Shown here: piece after piece, positions 1 to 8,264 of the stretch
Numbering within the stretch: position 1 is the stretch's first letter
Layout: the number at the start of each line of letters is the position of its first letter
Assembly (NCBI GenBank): GCA_934555825.1
Contig: CAKTFJ010000003.1
Coordinates: 62,001 to 126,000 of the forward strand
Length of the DNA stretch: 64,000 bases
Direction of reading: 5' to 3'
Source: an uncultured Hyphomicrobium sp.
Lineage (GTDB): Bacteria > Pseudomonadota > Alphaproteobacteria > Rhizobiales > Hyphomicrobiaceae
Notes under the pieces: generated by a model
The model's database searches: none
Told to the model about the DNA's origin: nothing
The model's input: only the letters and a program-made list of their open reading frames with translations
Translations under genes and position numbers: made by a program

Positions 1-211
1 CTGGGGGCTCATGGAAATCTCCGATCTCGAAACTGGCCGGCGACGCCTCGTAGCCATGCGGCCTTCTTTGAAGGCCGAGTGGCAAAGGAGGATCGAGGCC
101 CGCCGGTCTTTTTTCCAGTCCCTGGCTGCGCGCTACGGCCGTCAGCCGTTCGAGATTACGGATCGGATCCGCTGGGATCGCCTCGGCGCCCACTTGGCCA
201 CGGGAGCGTGA
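1..211 (+). CDS. mxaS: MxaS C-terminal fragment (5' end outside window)
   Basis: This is an open frame from the window edge to a TGA at 209-211, carrying only about 69 C-terminal residues. The fragment is too short to show the DUF58-type domain of MxaS. The name rests on position: it sits 3 bp upstream of mxaA, in the conserved order mxaS-A-C-K-L-D of methylotroph methanol dehydrogenase clusters. MxaS is an accessory protein needed for active methanol dehydrogenase; its exact role is unclear. The visible tail is basic and has no membrane segment. An internal ATG at 11 is not a credible start, because the frame stays open upstream of it. Confidence 0.7.
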   Translation, partial: WGLMEISDLETGRRRLVAMRPSLKAEWQRRIEARRSFFQSLAARYGRQPFEITDRIRWDRLGAHLATGA

Positions 212-214
212 ACG

Positions 215-1126
215 ATGTTGCGGGCAACCCTCGCCATTCTTCTCATCGCAAGCGTTTTTGAGAGCGCCGCCGCCGAAGTGCGCGGTGTCTTCATGGATGA
301 GCCGCGCTCCTTGGGATACTTCCTCGGCGATACGATTACACGCACGGCCGAGATCGAAACCGGTCCCGACGACGAGATCTTGTCGGCGGCGCTGCCGCGT
401 CCTGGGCTCCTGAACTACTGGCTTGAGCTGCGTGACGTCGACCTGTCGTCCGAGCGGCGCGGCAACGGGCGCGTTCACAAGCTCACGCTGACCTACCAGA
501 CGTTCTACACGCCCCTCGACACGCGCCGCCTCACTATTCCCTCGTCCGAGATCGCCGTGCGCACCGCGGACGGCACCGAAAGTGCCAAGATTCCCGCATT
601 CAGCTTCGTCATGTCGCCCTTGCGCGAGGTCTTGCCGCAGAAGTTCAACGACGAGGACGGGTATCTCCTGCCCGACTCGGAGCCTGAAAAGCGCCGGTCG
701 GGCTCGCTTCGCACCGCGGCGCTCGGAGCGGCTGGCCTTGCCGCACTCTTCCTGATCCTGCTTGCGCGGGACCTTGCATGGTGGCCGTTCAATCGCCGTC
801 CGGCTCGTCCGTTCTCGCGCGCCGCACGCGAGGTGTCGCGCGTGCTCGGAGCCGAGAACGGCGAAGGATACCGCGGTGCGCTTCTTGCCCTGCACCGGGC
901 GTTCGATAGCGCAGCGGGCCGTCGCGTGCTCGCATCCGACCTCGACCGCTTCCTCATCACGCATCCCGAGCACGGGGCCAATCGGGCCGATGTCGAGCGC
1001 TTCTTTGCCGCTTCGCGCACGGTCTTCTTCGGAGATGCCGAGCGGGAAGGGAAGATGAGCCTGCCGCCGTCGGAGCTGCGCGCTCTGGCGACCACGCTCG
1101 CCCAGCAGGAGAGAGCGGCCCGATGA
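215..1126 (+). CDS. mxaA: MxaA, methanol dehydrogenase calcium-insertion accessory protein
   Basis: The protein has 303 aa. An N-terminal signal sequence (about residues 1-20) is followed by a roughly 145-residue periplasmic domain. A single membrane helix (about 167-185) and a cytoplasmic tail of about 115 residues follow. In Methylobacterium, MxaA, MxaK and MxaL are needed to insert Ca2+ into the PQQ-containing methanol dehydrogenase MxaFI. The ATG lies 3 bp after the mxaS stop, and the stop overlaps the mxaC start as ATGA (1123-1126), which suggests translational coupling. The identification comes from this topology plus perfect cluster order. MxaF, MxaI and the other structural genes lie to the left of the window. 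Confidence 0.9.
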   Translation: MLRATLAILLIASVFESAAAEVRGVFMDEPRSLGYFLGDTITRTAEIETGPDDEILSAALPRPGLLNYWLELRDVDLSSERRGNGRVHKLTLTYQTFYTPLDTRRLTIPSSEIAVRTADGTESAKIPAFSFVMSPLREVLPQKFNDEDGYLLPDSEPEKRRSGSLRTAALGAAGLAALFLILLARDLAWWPFNRRPARPFSRAAREVSRVLGAENGEGYRGALLALHRAFDSAAGRRVLASDLDRFLITHPEHGANRADVERFFAASRTVFFGDAEREGKMSLPPSELRALATTLAQQERAAR

Positions 1127-2133
1127 ACATCGCGCTCGCCACGCCCTGGGTGCTCGCCTTGTTGCCGCTGGCGTTGCTGCCGCTCGTGCTGTCGGCAAAC
1201 CGGCCGGAAAGCTATCCGTCCATCGACACCGTCGAGGCCGATCCGCTTTCGTCGATCTTGAATTGGATTTTGCGTCTTGCGGGCGCCATCGCGATTGCCG
1301 CGCTGATCCTCGGGATTGGCGGCATCCATCGTCTGGGGCAAACGGTCGAGAAGACGGGCGAGGGCGCGCATATCGTCCTCCTCATCGACCGCTCGTCGAG
1401 CATGGACAACAACTTTGCCGGTCGCCCGCCCGAGGGCGGGGAGGAGAGCAAGTCCGCAGCTGCGCGTCGCCTGCTGCGCGACTTCGTGCTTGAGCGCGAT
1501 CACGACCTGATCGGCGTCGCGGCGTTCTCGACGTCGCCCATGCACGTGCTTCCCATGACCGACCATAAGGAAGCGATCTTGGCCGCGATCGATGCGATCA
1601 ACCGGCCGGGGCTTGCCTTCACCAACGTGGGCCGCGGCCTCGCGCTCGCACTCGATATCCAGGAGGCGGACCCTTCGCCTGCCGCGCGCGCGATCGTGCT
1701 CGTTTCGGACGGCGCGGCGGTCATCGACCGCGAGGTTCAGGAGCTTTTGCGCAAGGCCTTTGCCCGGCGTCCGATCAATCTCTACTGGCTGTTCATGCGC
1801 ACGCAGGGCACGCCCGGCATCGATGCCAAGCCCGAGCCAGGCCAGCGCGACACGCCTCAGGCTCTGCCCGAGCGGCATCTCGACATTTTCTTCAAATCGC
1901 TGGACGTCAAAGCGTACCGGGCGTTCGAGGCTGAGAGCCCGCAAGCCGTCGAGGAGGCGATCGACGAGATCGCAACGCTCGAACGCAACCCCATCACGTA
2001 CGTCGAGCGCATTCCGCACGAGGATCTGAAGCCGCGCGCCTTCGGCGTCGCGCTCGCAGCCATGCTCGTGCTGCTCGCGGCGCGCTTGGCTGAAGTGAGG
2101 CTCGTGCCGGCAAGAGAGCGGGAGGCCATCTGA
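1123..2133 (+). CDS. mxaC: MxaC, membrane-anchored von Willebrand factor A protein
   Basis: The protein has 336 aa with two N-terminal membrane helices (about 8-24 and 49-68), a vWA domain and a C-terminal helix (about 308-326). This is the BatA/BatB-like layout. The vWA domain carries a classical MIDAS motif DRSSS at residues 89-93, so it probably binds a divalent metal. MxaC is part of the MxaRSACKL set that matures methanol dehydrogenase; in other methylotrophs its loss blocks production of active enzyme. The MoxR-type ATPase MxaR, which lies upstream in other clusters, is outside this window. The start overlaps mxaA by 4 bp and mxaK begins 2 bp after its stop. Confidence 0.9.
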   Translation: MNIALATPWVLALLPLALLPLVLSANRPESYPSIDTVEADPLSSILNWILRLAGAIAIAALILGIGGIHRLGQTVEKTGEGAHIVLLIDRSSSMDNNFAGRPPEGGEESKSAAARRLLRDFVLERDHDLIGVAAFSTSPMHVLPMTDHKEAILAAIDAINRPGLAFTNVGRGLALALDIQEADPSPAARAIVLVSDGAAVIDREVQELLRKAFARRPINLYWLFMRTQGTPGIDAKPEPGQRDTPQALPERHLDIFFKSLDVKAYRAFEAESPQAVEEAIDEIATLERNPITYVERIPHEDLKPRAFGVALAAMLVLLAARLAEVRLVPAREREAI

Positions 2134-2135
2134 GC

Positions 2136-2750
2136 ATGGAACAGCAAGAGAGCGCTCTGAGACGTCTCGCCGGCAGTGCACTGCGCGGCTTCCGGAAAGT
2201 GCGCACCATTCTGCTGACGGTAGGTCTCGCAGTCTCTGTCGTGGCGCTCGCCGCACTGACGTGGAACGTCTATCGGATCAACCAGGACAACGCGACGATT
2301 GCCGCGCTGGCTGCCGGCGACGATGTCGAAATCGATTTTGCCACGGCCTCTGACGAAGTGATCTTCGCCCGCTCCCGCTATCTCCTCTATCGCGAACGCC
2401 GTGAGGAAGCTCAGACGTTGCTGGATCTCGGTGGATCGAGGATGATCGATCCAAGCCTCCGCGCGCGGCTGCTCTACAACCATGCCAACGCACGCGTGCG
2501 CGATGCGGTCACCGCCATCGAAAAAGGCGATCCCGCCAAGGCCATCCCGCTGACGCAGCTCGCCAAGGACGAATATCGTCTGGCCCTCCGCCTGGATCCC
2601 TCCAACTGGGACATCAAGCACAACCTCGACGTCGCCATGCGCTTGGTGCGCGACTTCCCAGGCTATGAAGGCGAGGCGGAGGAGGTGCCGGAAGATGCGC
2701 CGAAGAACCTCTGGACCGATCTGCCGGGCGTCCCGCGAGGGCTGCCGTAA
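2136..2750 (+). CDS. mxaK: MxaK, methanol dehydrogenase calcium-insertion accessory protein
   Basis: The protein has 204 aa. A single membrane helix (about residues 27-47) follows a short basic N-terminus, and the rest is soluble and probably periplasmic. The soluble part is alpha-helical with alternating Ala/Leu segments resembling TPR repeats, for example around residues 85-165. MxaK acts with MxaA and MxaL in inserting Ca2+ into methanol dehydrogenase. The gene starts 2 bp after mxaC. Its TAA overlaps the mxaL ATG by one base (TAATG at 2748-2752), so it is part of one tightly coupled transcript. The identity is inferred from position, length and topology. Confidence 0.88.
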   Translation: MEQQESALRRLAGSALRGFRKVRTILLTVGLAVSVVALAALTWNVYRINQDNATIAALAAGDDVEIDFATASDEVIFARSRYLLYRERREEAQTLLDLGGSRMIDPSLRARLLYNHANARVRDAVTAIEKGDPAKAIPLTQLAKDEYRLALRLDPSNWDIKHNLDVAMRLVRDFPGYEGEAEEVPEDAPKNLWTDLPGVPRGLP

Positions 2751-3739
2751 TGCGTGAAAGATTAGAGGACGTGCGGTTTTGGGTGTTGTTGGCGGCGTTG
2801 GCGCTGACGGCACTTGCGCTGCTCGTCCCGCGCATTCAGTTGACGCGCAACGTCTACGACGTCGTTGCGATCGTCGACCTCACGAAGTCCATGCTCACGC
2901 GCGATATGCATGTGAACGGCAAGGAGGCGGACCGCCTCGAAGCCACCAAGCGTTCTTTGACGCGGCTTTTGGCGGACATGCCCTGCCAGTCGCGTCTGGG
3001 CCTCGGCATCTTCACCGAGCGCCGCTCCTTCCTGCTCTTCAACCCCGTCGAGGTGTGCGAGAACTTCGCCCCCGTCGAGATCGCCATTCAAAGCCTCGAT
3101 TGGCGCATGGCTTGGGAAGGCGACAGCATGGTGACGAGCGGCATCTACAGCGCCGTTCATATGGCCGAAGATCTGGGCGCCGATCTTATTTTTCTGACGG
3201 ATGGACATGAGGCGCCGCCTCTTCCCGGCGGCGCGCTTCCAGAATACGACGGCGAAGTCGGCAAGGTCCGCGGTTTCCTGGCGGGCGTCGGCGGTCGGGA
3301 CAAAGTGCCGTTGCCCAAGATCGACGACGAAGGCAACGAGACCGGCCAATACGGCCACGACGACGTCCCGCAAGAGAACCGTTCCGGTGCGCCGCCGCCT
3401 GATGCGCACCTGCGTCCCGGTTGGCATCCGAAGTGGGCCCCCTTCGGCACCGATCCGCCGAAGGGCGATGAGCATCTCGCCTATGTACGCAGCGAGTTTC
3501 TCGAAAAGCTGGCTGCGAAAACCGGCTTGGCTCACGTGGACCTGATTGAGGAGCCCAATCTTCTGCCCGCCGTGCGCGCGCACGCACGCCCGCGGCCGGT
3601 GGAAGTGTGGGTGGACATACGCCCGATTCCGGCCGCGCTCGCACTAGCGCTTTTGGTGGCTCTTTACGCCGCGCCGTTCGCGGCGCGAGTGGCATCTCAA
3701 GCGTGGGCCGGCGGACCAAACAGACTTCAAACGAAATGA
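2750..3739 (+). CDS. mxaL: MxaL, von Willebrand factor A protein for methanol dehydrogenase maturation
   Basis: The protein has 329 aa with an N-terminal membrane helix (about 10-27), a vWA domain and a C-terminal helix (about 296-316). The MIDAS-like motif reads DLTKS (residues 43-47), so threonine replaces the first serine of DxSxS. Metal binding is still possible but differs from MxaC. An acidic stretch with LTDGHE lies around residues 147-152. MxaL is one of three proteins needed for Ca2+ insertion into methanol dehydrogenase. The gene overlaps the mxaK stop by one base, and its own stop overlaps an in-frame but probably unused ATG at 3736 in the mxaD frame. Confidence 0.9.
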   Translation: MRERLEDVRFWVLLAALALTALALLVPRIQLTRNVYDVVAIVDLTKSMLTRDMHVNGKEADRLEATKRSLTRLLADMPCQSRLGLGIFTERRSFLLFNPVEVCENFAPVEIAIQSLDWRMAWEGDSMVTSGIYSAVHMAEDLGADLIFLTDGHEAPPLPGGALPEYDGEVGKVRGFLAGVGGRDKVPLPKIDDEGNETGQYGHDDVPQENRSGAPPPDAHLRPGWHPKWAPFGTDPPKGDEHLAYVRSEFLEKLAAKTGLAHVDLIEEPNLLPAVRAHARPRPVEVWVDIRPIPAALALALLVALYAAPFAARVASQAWAGGPNRLQTK

Positions 3740-3747
3740 GGAAGAGA

Positions 3748-4281
3748 ATGACGCGTATTTTGAAATCGCTTTGCGCCCTGAGCTTGTCGTTGATCGCAGC
3801 CACGGCGGCCTTCGCGCATGGTCCCACGCCTCAGCGGGCCGACGAAACGATCACCATCGCGGCGCCCCCTGCCAAGGTGTGGGAAGCGCTCAAGAACTTC
3901 GGCGATGTGAGCTGGCATCCCGGCATTACCAAGGTAGAAGCCACTGGCGGCAACGACACCGGCGCCACGCGCACGATTACGCTCGCGACCGGCGATCTGG
4001 TGGAGGGTCTCGACGAGTACAGCGACGAGGAGATGACCTACGGCTATCGCCTCTCGACCGAGAACCTGGAAGCGTTTCCGGTAAGCTTCTACTCGGGCAA
4101 GATCACGGTGACCGCCTCCGGCGACGGCAGCGAAGTCACCTGGATCAGCCGCTTCTACCGCGCCGACACCGGCAACTTCCCCCCCGAGCATCTGAACGAC
4201 GCCGCGGCCGTCAAGGCCATGACCGAGTTCATGCAGCAGGGCCTCAACGGCCTCAAGGCGAAGGTCGAAGGACAAGGCTAA
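3748..4281 (+). CDS. mxaD: MxaD, periplasmic SRPBCC-family methanol oxidation protein
   Basis: The protein has 177 aa. A signal peptide (about residues 1-23, ending AFAHG) precedes a single START/SRPBCC-like domain, recognisable by the pattern ITIAAPPAKVWEALKNFGD near the N-terminus and WISRFYRAD further on. MxaD is a periplasmic protein reported to stimulate electron transfer between methanol dehydrogenase and cytochrome cL. The ATG at 3748 was chosen because GAGGAAGAG sits just upstream. An ATG at 3736 overlaps the mxaL stop but lacks a ribosome binding site. A strong hairpin lies just downstream (4299-4330). Confidence 0.88.
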   Translation: MTRILKSLCALSLSLIAATAAFAHGPTPQRADETITIAAPPAKVWEALKNFGDVSWHPGITKVEATGGNDTGATRTITLATGDLVEGLDEYSDEEMTYGYRLSTENLEAFPVSFYSGKITVTASGDGSEVTWISRFYRADTGNFPPEHLNDAAAVKAMTEFMQQGLNGLKAKVEGQG

Positions 4282-4298
4282 TTCGCTTTGCCGAATAG

Positions 4299-4330
4299 GT
4301 GAACCTGCATGGCGCAGCCATGCGGTTCAC
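4299..4330 (+). other. Long intergenic hairpin after mxaD
   Basis: GTGAACC, one unpaired T, then GCATGG, a 5-base loop, CCATGC and GGTTCAC form a 13-bp stem with a single bulge. No T-run follows, so an intrinsic terminator is unlikely. A 3'-end stabilising or processing hairpin between the mxaSACKLD transcript and the downstream beta-propeller gene is more plausible. Confidence 0.6.
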
Positions 4331-4427
4331 GTGTTCGCGAGAAGCGGGATGAGCGAAATGCACCGGAGCCCGTTTCGCCTGCAAGGCGGAACGGCTTGAG
4401 AGCATCATAGGTCAGAGGCCACGAGCG

Positions 4428-5387
4428 ATGTCGAACGTGTTGCGAGGCGCAGTTGCCGCGATGCTGTGGATCGCCTCGGCGAGCGGTGTCGCCGCCGAGC
4501 GGATCTACATCCTGAGCCAGGAAGGCGCTGTGTTGAGCGAGGTCGCATCCGGCGCGGATGCCCCGGCGGACGATGCAAACATCAAGCTGGAAAAAGGCCC
4601 GGCGTTACTCGCCCTCGCTCCTGACGCGCCGTTGGCGTACGTCACCCATTCCGACCTCGGCCAAGTTGCCGTCGTGGATCTCGATCAGCGTCGCGTCGTG
4701 CGCACGATCGACGTGCCGGGATCACCCTTCGGCATCGCAGCCGGCAAAGACGGGCGGATCTTCGTCGGCGATTGGCATGAGGATCACGTCATCGCCGTGG
4801 ACACCGCAGGCGAAGGAGAACCCAGGCTGACCAAGGTGCGTGTCGGCCGCGCGCCGGCGCATGTGGTGTTGTCTCCCGACGGCGAGATGGTGTTCGTCGC
4901 CAATCGGGAAGACGACAGCGTAAGCGCCGTTCGCACCTCCGATATGACCGTCGTTGCGACGATCCCGGTCGGGCACGCGCCGTTCGCCATGACGCTGTCG
5001 CCGGACGGGGCACGCCTGTTTGTCGGCAACATGCAGGGTGGGTCGGTGAGCGTCGTCGATACGGGGAAACTCGCTGTGAGTGACACCTGGAAGACCGGCG
5101 CCATGCCGTACGGCGCGGCCGTGACGCCGGACGGCGGGCGCGTGCTGATCACGCATCAGGGCGGCGGAACCGTGGGTATATTCGCTGATACCGATACCGC
5201 GCTCGCGACTGTCAAGGTCGGCAGCTACCCGGAAGGTGTCGCGATCGGAGAGAACGGCACACGCGCCTACGTCGCCAACTGGTTTTCCGACAACGTCTCC
5301 GTGATCGATCTCGGCACCATGAAAGAGATCCAGCGGATCAAGACGCCTGCAGGACCGCGCGCGGTCGCCGTACGGACCGCACCGTGA
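4428..5387 (+). CDS. Exported YVTN-type beta-propeller protein (mxa cluster tail)
   Basis: The protein has 319 aa with a signal peptide (about 1-23, ending GVAAE). The rest consists of repeated blades of the YVTN/NHL type: VVLSPDGEMVFVANRE, MTLSPDGARLFVGNM and VTPDGGRVLITHQ recur at intervals of about 42 residues, giving roughly six or seven blades. Such propellers are common periplasmic partners of PQQ dehydrogenase systems. Position right after mxaD suggests it corresponds to one of the extra genes (mxaE/mxaH) placed there in other methylotrophs, but I cannot assign it by sequence. No cofactor-binding residues can be named. The AGAGG at about 4414-4418 is a distant ribosome binding site. 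Confidence 0.75.
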   Translation: MSNVLRGAVAAMLWIASASGVAAERIYILSQEGAVLSEVASGADAPADDANIKLEKGPALLALAPDAPLAYVTHSDLGQVAVVDLDQRRVVRTIDVPGSPFGIAAGKDGRIFVGDWHEDHVIAVDTAGEGEPRLTKVRVGRAPAHVVLSPDGEMVFVANREDDSVSAVRTSDMTVVATIPVGHAPFAMTLSPDGARLFVGNMQGGSVSVVDTGKLAVSDTWKTGAMPYGAAVTPDGGRVLITHQGGGTVGIFADTDTALATVKVGSYPEGVAIGENGTRAYVANWFSDNVSVIDLGTMKEIQRIKTPAGPRAVAVRTAP

Positions 5388-5443
5388 CGTCGAGCGGCAC
5401 GACGCCGGGCTCCGGTATGCGGAAAAGTGAAAGGAGACGCGTC

Positions 5444-5779
5444 ATGCCCCGCGCTTCAGGACTGTTGCTTGCGGTGCTCGGCGCCACGATGCTCTGTCTC
5501 CCATCGGCCTTGGCTGATGAAGGCAGCTTCTGTGGAGACGCGGTCGAGAGCGGTCGGTCTTCCGGCGACACCCGCGACGAGGCCGAGGTGAAGGCGAAGG
5601 GCTGGTGGTCGTCGCGTGCCGGCACGGCTGGCCGCGGCTACGAACATTGGGAGCACGCCCGCGACAAGTCCGTGGAGTGCACCGAAGACAACGTTGGCAA
5701 GGTTTACTGCAAAGCCAAGGGACGGCCCTGCTTGCCTCCGGGGACGCTGCCCGACAACGTGCCGAAGATCGAGATGTAG
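5444..5779 (+). CDS. Small exported protein with conserved-looking cysteines
   Basis: The protein has 111 aa. The ATG at 5444 is preceded by AAAGGAGA at good spacing. A signal peptide (about residues 1-24, ending ALADE) leaves a mature protein of about 87 residues. Four cysteines (in FCGDAV, VECTED, VYCKAK and RPCLPP) could form two disulfides in the periplasm. The sequence is charged, with a WWSSRAGTAGRGYEHWEHARD segment, and has no recognised domain. It lies 56 bp after the beta-propeller gene on the same strand, so it is probably the last gene of the mxa transcript. A positional equivalent of mxaH is possible but unproven. Confidence 0.65.
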   Translation: MPRASGLLLAVLGATMLCLPSALADEGSFCGDAVESGRSSGDTRDEAEVKAKGWWSSRAGTAGRGYEHWEHARDKSVECTEDNVGKVYCKAKGRPCLPPGTLPDNVPKIEM

Positions 5780-5848
5780 AGCGAGCGGTATCGAGCGTGG
5801 CGGATGCCCGCGCGAAGGCGACGAGGACGGCTCCGAGATACTCTCAGT

Positions 5849-6337
5849 TTAATGCAGCATGGCGCCGCGAACGGGGACCTTCGTCTCGGGACGGCCGAGC
5901 GCAGCCGCCGTCATGCCGAACCGCGCGGCCGCCCCCGCAAGGACGGGCGCCTCGGGCCTGCGCGCGAAATGAGCCGCCGCGTCGGCGATGCCCGATCGGT
6001 CACCCTGGTAGCCCGCCCGCATCAGCGCGATGAGATCCCACTCGTCCTCGGTGATACGCTTCTGGCAGACCGGACAATGCGGCGAGAGATACCCGAACGT
6101 CCCGTAACGCTCCGTGCGCATTGCGCGGACGAGAACCGCGATCCGGGCTGCGATGCCGGGTCCGAGATCCGGGCCGAACCTCTTTTCCGCGTGGCTGATG
6201 GCCGAATCCAAGCCCTCGACGCGATTGTGCTCATAGCTCGTGCAGTGCAGCCGCAAGAGGTACAGCCACTCGCGCTCCATCTCGCCGAGACCGGCTGCGT
6301 GAATGTCCGGAAGGATTCCGTGGTCCTCATTGCACAT
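5849..6337 (-). CDS. Uncharacterised protein with CPVC motif
   Basis: The protein has 162 aa with no signal peptide and is largely helical. A CPVCQKRITEDEWDLI segment (around residue 88) gives one CxxC pair, and another cysteine occurs near residue 2 and at LHCTSYEH. This could be half of a metal or redox site, but a single CxxC is not enough to assign one. The gene is convergent with the mxa tail and ends 70 bp from it. Codon use looks typical of neighbouring genes, supporting a real gene rather than a shadow. I do not recognise the family. The start at 6337 (ATG) is the first in frame. Confidence 0.55.
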   Translation of the reverse strand: MCNEDHGILPDIHAAGLGEMEREWLYLLRLHCTSYEHNRVEGLDSAISHAEKRFGPDLGPGIAARIAVLVRAMRTERYGTFGYLSPHCPVCQKRITEDEWDLIALMRAGYQGDRSGIADAAAHFARRPEAPVLAGAAARFGMTAAALGRPETKVPVRGAMLH

Positions 6338-6865
6338 GAGCGGGCTCTTTCGTGTCTCTCTTCGCCGGAGAAGCGGCGTATGCCGCGCTGAAACGCACTC
6401 TCTTGAGTTGGAGGCGGCCTGCGACCGAAACCAACGCCTCTCCCGAATGCCAACGTCTCTCCGAAAGAAAGAGCGGCGGTGCCCGATCTGGTCTCGGAAG
6501 AACGACCGATAGGGTCACCGCCGCCAACTTGGGAGCCCAGGCAGTGCGGGAGGATCTCTGGACCCCAAGCTCGGGGATCACGCGCGAGATGCGGACATCG
6601 AAACGCGGACAAGAGCACACTACTAATCTTGAATTATGCAGTCAACAAATATGGGCAGGCAGGTTTGCCGCAGGGGTGTCGCACCCTGGAAAAGCGAATA
6701 AACATCGCAGAAATTCGTCATTCCAACCGTGAAATGAAACCCTTACGTCGCGTCCGAACAGCCAGCAGTCCGGCACATGACGAGCCGATCCCGTTGGGCT
6801 AGCCTTGCGGCCGATATCAACCGGCGCGAGCCCAATTAGAAACTGCTCGAGGGAGGATGAGGGCA
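6338..6865. other. Intergenic region upstream of metY
   Basis: This 528-bp stretch has no convincing gene. The left half is GC-rich; the part from about 6620 to 6740 is AT-richer and probably holds the promoters for metY and the divergent unknown gene. Open frames here lack ribosome binding sites and family resemblance. I looked for a SAM-II or SAH riboswitch, which often precede sulfur-amino-acid genes in this class, and did not see the conserved core. Confidence 0.5.
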
Positions 6866-8179
6866 ATGACCGATCGTGAAGACGCACCCAAAATTCAGAG
6901 ACCGGAGACGATCGTGCTCCATGCCGGCTGGCGGGCCGATCCTTCGACAGGTGCGGTGGCTGTGCCGATCTACCAGACCACATCCTATCAATTTCGCGAT
7001 ACCGAGCATGCCGAGAACCTTTTCGCGTTGAAGGAGCTCGGCAACATCTACACGCGCATCATGAACCCAACGACGGATGTTCTGGAAAAGCGTGTGGCCG
7101 CGCTCGAAGGTGGCGTTGCGGCGCTCGCCGTCGCGTCCGGCCAGGCCGCGTCGGCGTTTGCGCTTCAGAACCTGGCGCGCGCGGGCGACAACGTTGTGAG
7201 TTCGACAGATCTTTACGGCGGAACGTGGAACCTGTTTGCGAATACGCTTAAGGATCAGGGTATCGAGGTACGCTTCGTCGATCCGTCGGACCCTGAAAAC
7301 TTCCGCCGCGCCACCGATGACCGCACGCGAGCCTATTACGCAGAGACGCTGCCGAATCCCAAGCTCGCCGTGTTCCCCATCGCGGAAGTTGCTGCCATCG
7401 GCCGTTCTCTCGGGGTTCCCTTGATCGTCGACAACACCGCAGCCCCCGTGCTCTGCCGTCCGCTCGATCACGGCGCGGCTGTTGTCGTCTATTCGTCCAC
7501 GAAGTATTTGGGCGGTCATGGAACGTCCATCGGCGGCGTGATCGTCGACGGCGGTAATTTCGATTGGGCCGCACACCCCGGACGGCAGCCCGCACTCAAC
7601 ACACCCGACCCGAGCTACCATGGCGCGGTCTGGACCGAGGCCGTAAAACCGCTCGGCCCCATCGCCTACATCATTCGCGCCCGCGTCATACTTTTGCGCG
7701 ATCTCGGCGCGGCGCTCTCCCCGTTCAATGCGTTTCTTTTGTTGCAAGGTATTGAGACGCTGCCGCTGCGTATCGCGCGTCATTCCGAGAACACCGCCGC
7801 GGTTGCGGATTGGCTCGCGAAACACGCGGCCGTCACGCGGGTTATTCACCCCTCGCAGCAGAGCGGCGAGCAGCGTGCGCGAGCCGACCGCTATCTCAAA
7901 GGCGGCCAGGGCGGCCTCGTCGGATTCGAGCTCAAAGGCGGACGCGACGCGGGCCGCCGCTTCATCGATGGGTTGAAGCTATTCTACCATGTCGCCAACA
8001 TTGGAGACGCACGCAGCCTCGCGATCCATCCTGCATCGACGACCCACTCGCAGCTCTCGGGCGACGAGCTTCGCGCCACGGGGGTGACCGACGGGTACGT
8101 GCGGCTCGCTATTGGCCTCGAACACATCGACGACATTCTCGCCGATCTCGAACAGGCGCTTGCCGCTGTCAGTGCGTAA
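6866..8179 (+). CDS. metY: O-acetylhomoserine (thiol)-lyase family enzyme, PLP-dependent
   Basis: The protein has about 437 aa and is a member of the Cys/Met metabolism PLP enzyme family. Visible family motifs include YTRIMNPTTDVLEKRVAALE near the N-terminus, ASGQAA, and the PLP lysine in SSTKYLGGHG (about K213), with VDNT upstream. Length and the GNIYTRIMNPT pattern fit O-acetylhomoserine sulfhydrylase (MetY) better than cystathionine gamma-synthase, which is usually shorter. It would make homocysteine from O-acetylhomoserine and sulfide for methionine synthesis. ATG 6866 is preferred over ATG 6857, because GGAGG is correctly spaced only for the former. The gene stands alone. Confidence 0.85.
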   Translation: MTDREDAPKIQRPETIVLHAGWRADPSTGAVAVPIYQTTSYQFRDTEHAENLFALKELGNIYTRIMNPTTDVLEKRVAALEGGVAALAVASGQAASAFALQNLARAGDNVVSSTDLYGGTWNLFANTLKDQGIEVRFVDPSDPENFRRATDDRTRAYYAETLPNPKLAVFPIAEVAAIGRSLGVPLIVDNTAAPVLCRPLDHGAAVVVYSSTKYLGGHGTSIGGVIVDGGNFDWAAHPGRQPALNTPDPSYHGAVWTEAVKPLGPIAYIIRARVILLRDLGAALSPFNAFLLLQGIETLPLRIARHSENTAAVADWLAKHAAVTRVIHPSQQSGEQRARADRYLKGGQGGLVGFELKGGRDAGRRFIDGLKLFYHVANIGDARSLAIHPASTTHSQLSGDELRATGVTDGYVRLAIGLEHIDDILADLEQALAAVSA

Positions 8180-8199
8180 TCAATCGTGTCTCTCAAATA

Positions 8200-8233
8200 G
8201 AAAACCCCCGAGCCTGGGATCCAGGCTCGGGGG
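8200..8233 (-). terminator. Intrinsic terminator for first TonB receptor
   Basis: CCCCCGAGCCTGG and CCAGGCTCGGGGG form a perfect 13-bp stem with a GAT loop (8205-8233). Read on the minus strand it is followed by TTTTC, directly after the stop of the receptor gene at 8265. On the plus strand no T-run follows, but the stem may still help end the metY transcript. Confidence 0.85.
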
Positions 8234-8264
8234 CTACTGCGCCTTTCGGGAGAAGGAGCGTCAG

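Noticed and set aside
505..2256. Long minus-strand open frame of 583 aa opposite mxaA and mxaC
   Set aside because: It is a GC-rich shadow frame. The protein is Arg-rich and low in complexity, while the plus strand encodes recognisable MxaA and MxaC.
6022..6618. Longer minus-strand frame overlapping the 162-aa CPVC protein
   Set aside because: It is in another frame, is rich in Arg and Ser and lacks a start with a ribosome binding site.
6620..6865. Possible SAM-II or SAH riboswitch upstream of metY
   Set aside because: I looked for the conserved core sequences of these riboswitches and found none. The region is AT-richer but shows no matching stem and pseudoknot pattern.
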